Assembly: GCF_017355935.1 (NCBI RefSeq)
Contig: NZ_JAFIQT010000004.1
Coordinates: 186,001 to 250,000, forward strand
DNA: 64,000 bases
DNA from: Telluribacter humicola
GTDB lineage: Bacteria > Bacteroidota > Bacteroidia > Cytophagales > Spirosomataceae
Reading direction: 5' to 3'
Positions 60,975-64,000 of this stretch are shown in pieces (position 1 is the stretch's first letter; every line of letters begins with the position of its first letter). Both the position numbers and the translations under genes were made by a program. The notes beneath the pieces were generated by a model. It did not search any database. It was not told the DNA's origin and saw only the letters and a program-made list of their open reading frames with translations.

Positions 60975-62042
60975 CTAAAGTTTTTGATTACTGTAAGTGT
61001 GCTGGTTAAGCGCTGCCCAAACAATAGTTTTACATACATCCTCATTTCCAACGCTCAACTCTCTCACTCTCCGCATACCCGCCTGGCGGATCTGTTCACG
61101 GCTGGTATCATCTTGTAGTAGTTGCTTACAAAGTAGTGCGCATTCATCAGCATCAGACCAGAATATCGCTTCTACTCCCTCCTTATACAGTTGCTGATGC
61201 TCAGTGGTGCGTTCGGCACAGAATAAACCACCCGCGAATGGAACCTCCAGGGAACGCTGGGTATGTAAATCTCTATTTCCTTTGGAAAGCATACCCAGGC
61301 AAATCTTGGAACCCTGAATAGCAGCTACATATTCTCTTCCTCCCAACGCACCGCCACGATAGCTATCTTTCAAGAGGTGCCAGTAGGGGGATTTTTGCCA
61401 TCTGCTACCCCATATGCTTACCGGAATGCCCTGCTTCACCAGTGTGACCAGAAGTTCATCCCGTTTCTCATGTTTCATCCAGGTGCCGATAAAAGCAACC
61501 TCTGAACGGAATTGAGCAGGTATAGCTAGCCTATTTTCGAAGGGGTGATGAGCTACCTCATCATAGCTTCTTAGCACTCTCAAAACCTTGGTAGCTCCCA
61601 GTTTCCAGCACTCCTGTTCGGTCTCCGAGCGAACTACTACTACCATATCATACAGTGGCAGAGCCTGTAGCAAAGACTTAAACCGGGAGCCGTCCCTTTT
61701 TCCGGTCGGATCGTCAACATTATATAATACAATGGGGCATTTGAATGTCTTGAGTTGATTCAGACAGGCAGGTCCGAAAAGCTCACCACCGTCTACCCAA
61801 ATCATATCAGGTGCATCAATTGTTTGAGTGATTTGAATGAGCCACTGGCTTAGTCTCCGCTGTAACAGTTGATAGCCGGTTTTATGATGCAAGTGGCCAA
61901 GCCATCGGGACGTTATTTGGTCTGATACGGCATTATAGGGATTACACATAGTAACTTTATACCCCAGCCGTTTAAGAGCATTGGCTCTATGAAAAGAGGT
62001 TGCGTGTGATTGTGTATCCCCTATATAAATAATGCGTTTCAT
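60975..62042 (-). CDS. CgeB/DUF3880-like glycosyltransferase
   Basis: 355 residues. N-terminal G-D-T-Q-S-H-A-T-S-F-H-R-A-N-A-L-K-R-L-G is a typical GT-B opening; D-M-I-W-V-D-G-G-E-L-F-G-P-A follows. The C-terminal part, K-I-C-L-G-M-L-S-K-G-N-R-D-L-H-T-Q-R-S-L-E-V-P-F, matches the glycosyl-transferase domain of CgeB/DUF3880 proteins. Such proteins occur in spore-coat and exopolysaccharide clusters. Donor and acceptor are unknown. Its stop is 3 nt from the next gene start, so translation is coupled. Confidence 0.85.
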   Translation of the reverse strand: MKRIIYIGDTQSHATSFHRANALKRLGYKVTMCNPYNAVSDQITSRWLGHLHHKTGYQLLQRRLSQWLIQITQTIDAPDMIWVDGGELFGPACLNQLKTFKCPIVLYNVDDPTGKRDGSRFKSLLQALPLYDMVVVVRSETEQECWKLGATKVLRVLRSYDEVAHHPFENRLAIPAQFRSEVAFIGTWMKHEKRDELLVTLVKQGIPVSIWGSRWQKSPYWHLLKDSYRGGALGGREYVAAIQGSKICLGMLSKGNRDLHTQRSLEVPFAGGLFCAERTTEHQQLYKEGVEAIFWSDADECALLCKQLLQDDTSREQIRQAGMRRVRELSVGNEDVCKTIVWAALNQHTYSNQKL

Positions 62043-62080
62043 TGCTGATTAATAAAGTGTGTGTATCTCTAAAAAAGATC

Positions 62081-63736
62081 TTAGTTGTACGTATACCTTC
62101 CCCTCAACAAATAGGTACTCACCAAAAATGTAAAATGAATGACCAGCAGATAAAGAAAGACAAGTTCTATCCAGCCCCTCATGGCGAATGTGTACAGGTT
62201 GACTACATGTTCTGATGCGGTAGATACGGACAGAAACGAAAACAAGCTGGTAACAGAAATGAGGCCGGCAAGGCTGATAAACGTTTCGTCGGTATTAATG
62301 CCTTTGATAGCGAGTAGATCTATCAGGAAATAGACAATGAATATTCCCCCTGCCAGATATAAAAGGTACCACCATCCAAATGATGCCATTCCGGTTCCGG
62401 AGAATTGCCCGGTTCTGAAACCTCCTAATGCAGCTGTACCTCCCCCGGCTAAGTAGTAGAGATAGTCGCCAAATGAAATGCTTATGAGATCGTTCTTGTC
62501 AATTTCAACCTGCAGAACAGTTAAGAGCGGCTGTGGTAGTATAGCCAATATCCTGTTTAGCGAATAGTCCCGCATTCTTTCATCGGCGCTACCCAGCTTG
62601 ATAGCTTGCTCCAGACTGAGATCATTGAATTTCAGGTTGCTAAACCGGGCAAGGTATATGTTACTGAAATATTCTTCATCCCAGGCATCCATGTTCACCT
62701 TCGCTACCTTCTTGTAGGTCTTTAGTTCTTCTTTGTTTTGATAGACTTCTAACGTCTTGGCAAGAAGCTCTGAACTTGAAACATCAGTACGTAATCCTCT
62801 TACCACGACCATTGCTGTTCCCAGATCAGCCAGCGGACCGGTTATCAGCCAAAAGGATAGCACACATATCAATAGGTTTTTATAGCTAAACAGCTTATTA
62901 GGACTGTACTTACCTAGTAGCAATCCCATAAAATACGCAAGACCTATGGAAGTAAAACCGTACATGAATGCTCCTCTGCTATTGGTACCAATACTGATAG
63001 CCAGTAGTATCAGGGCATAAAGGCCTAACATCTTATAGGGTACTTGTTCGCTTTCATGAACTTTACTATACAATCGCTTCAGTGGCAGAATAAATGGTGC
63101 GTAGGAAAGGCCGACAAACCCCCTGATAAACTGGCTGGAAGTTGAGACATTTTCTTTGTTCTCGTGTACGCCAGCGACAAAATACAGATAGAACATGGAG
63201 GTCATACCTATCATGCCTATGATCCATACTTCAAGGTTTCGGGGGGGACTAAACAGATTTGTAGAAACGAGAGAGGTCTGTAACCCTCTTTTGAGAATGG
63301 ATTGTATGAAAAAATTATTTCTGTAAATTATATGGGTAACAACTAGTGTTAGAAGGGAGGCTAGGGAGTGTATGAATACTTCAATCGGATAATTCAGATT
63401 GAATATCAGCGGATTGAGTTCCAGTAATGTAAACAGTATAGGAATATAGTATTGTGTCAGTGAGTACCCGATTATCATGAACGTTGATAGTGGGTAATCC
63501 TGAATGTTTTTAGAATCCAAGACGAATCGGTCGGTTATAGCCCAGGCTACCAGCACGGAGGAGCAGGCAAATAGATTCTCCTGGCTGTAGAATACAGTTA
63601 CCTGTATGGCGGCTGATATGCTGATTGAAACCCAGATTAGCTTTTTGAATAGACCAAGAAACGGGTTGTTACTTTTTGTCAACCTGGATTCGTGGGAAGC
63701 TACTTCTGCTGGTATGTAGGTGGATATTGTATTCAT
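62081..63736 (-). CDS. O-antigen polymerase/ligase-like membrane protein
   Basis: 551 residues, about twelve hydrophobic segments, with a large periplasmic loop at about 290-400 (Y-Q-N-K-E-E-L-K-T-Y-K-K-V-A-K and L-S-L-E-Q-A-I-K-L-G-S-A-D-E-R). This layout resembles Wzy polymerases or WaaL ligases, which have low sequence identity, so the call rests on topology and position. It is the first gene of the cluster as transcribed, 38 nt before the CgeB-like gene. Its action would be to link repeat units in the periplasm. Confidence 0.7.
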   Translation of the reverse strand: MNTISTYIPAEVASHESRLTKSNNPFLGLFKKLIWVSISISAAIQVTVFYSQENLFACSSVLVAWAITDRFVLDSKNIQDYPLSTFMIIGYSLTQYYIPILFTLLELNPLIFNLNYPIEVFIHSLASLLTLVVTHIIYRNNFFIQSILKRGLQTSLVSTNLFSPPRNLEVWIIGMIGMTSMFYLYFVAGVHENKENVSTSSQFIRGFVGLSYAPFILPLKRLYSKVHESEQVPYKMLGLYALILLAISIGTNSRGAFMYGFTSIGLAYFMGLLLGKYSPNKLFSYKNLLICVLSFWLITGPLADLGTAMVVVRGLRTDVSSSELLAKTLEVYQNKEELKTYKKVAKVNMDAWDEEYFSNIYLARFSNLKFNDLSLEQAIKLGSADERMRDYSLNRILAILPQPLLTVLQVEIDKNDLISISFGDYLYYLAGGGTAALGGFRTGQFSGTGMASFGWWYLLYLAGGIFIVYFLIDLLAIKGINTDETFISLAGLISVTSLFSFLSVSTASEHVVNLYTFAMRGWIELVFLYLLVIHFTFLVSTYLLRGRYTYN

Positions 63737-64000
63737 ACGCTTTCCTTCGTTGCTTTCTTACTAGTAAAAAAAGTGACTTACCCAGCCGAAAATCATATTG
63801 TAATTTGACCTAATTTTTGAATGTATTCAGTCTTCTATTTTCTAGTTCAATTGGGGATTATTCACTTTATTGATTGTATTTATTGCTTAGCTGGTCCAGG
63901 TAATTTGATGCAAACTTGCTAGTCCTAAGGTGCCTTATAATTGATAAGTTATTCACCAACAAGTACACTTTGAGCTTGGCAACTTTTGGGATGCATTGTT
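63737..64000. other. Region upstream of the polysaccharide cluster, to the window edge
   Basis: About 260 bp of A/T-rich sequence which should hold the promoter for the cluster on the minus strand. No gene and no clear element was found. A TTGGCA at 63978 lacks a matching -12 part. Confidence 0.5.

Noticed and set aside
63978-63995. TTGGCA near the right edge as a sigma-54 promoter
   Set aside because: No GC at the required -12 distance, and the region runs out of the window.

Overview
The window looks like a member of the Bacteroidota, order Cytophagales (Spirosomaceae-like). This rests on a TonB-dependent receptor paired with a DUF4249 lipoprotein, a cellulase ending in a type IX secretion sorting domain, LruC and DUF4142 lipoproteins, a Wzi/WcaJ/WcaI/WcaF-type exopolysaccharide cluster, and promoters with the Bacteroidota -7 element TAnnTTTG. 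No rRNA or tRNA gene and no CRISPR array was seen. Because a Rep_3-type initiator, an iteron array and a parA/parB-like pair lie together at 29.2-33.4 kb, the window is probably part of a large plasmid or chromid, although a chromosome carrying an integrated plasmid cannot be excluded.

Layout. 1-3.5 kb: outer-membrane uptake pair (minus). 3.5-11.1 kb: a gene remnant, a secreted unknown, a class C beta-lactamase-like hydrolase, a sulfatase, a type B carboxylesterase and a dienelactone hydrolase. 11.5-16.7 kb: a very large modular GH9 cellulase. 17.1-18.0 kb: a dead IS5-family element with TAA target duplication. 18.1-23.7 kb: astacin-like protease, a TetR regulator with two matching operators (the second before the stump of an SDR gene), FabF-like synthase, AraC regulator, DUF983 protein, CheY-like regulator. 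24-28.4 kb: DUF4142 and LruC lipoproteins and an EamA transporter. 29.2-33.4 kb: replication and partition region. 33.6-46.4 kb: aldo/keto reductase, MFS transporter, SDR, S41 protease, a serine hydrolase broken by one stop codon, a LytTR regulator, a DUF5009 acyltransferase-like protein, YceI and a two-domain VOC dioxygenase. 46.5-63.7 kb: exopolysaccharide cluster, all on the minus strand.

How the genes work together. The polysaccharide block reads from a membrane polymerase/ligase-like protein (63.7 kb) through seven or eight glycosyltransferases, a heptose-phosphate kinase and a WcaF-type acetyltransferase to the priming phosphotransferase and a Wzi-type outer-membrane protein (46.5 kb). 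Two neighbouring GT2 genes there are a near-identical 936-bp tandem duplication. The cellulase, sulfatase and esterases suggest growth on plant or algal polysaccharide, which is an inference from family membership.

Less expected signals: (1) two intergenic elements of about 100 bp on the plus strand (33.6 and 44.6 kb) with the same architecture, a sigma-54-like -24/-12 box followed by a GTGTG-leader and an AGTCA-stem terminator, candidate members of one small-RNA family; (2) iterons present as an eight-copy direct array plus at least six scattered copies, most inverted, around parA/parB; (3) a perfect 22-bp palindrome inside the parB-like gene; (4) decay at four places (gene remnant at 3.9 kb, transposase, SDR stump, serine hydrolase).
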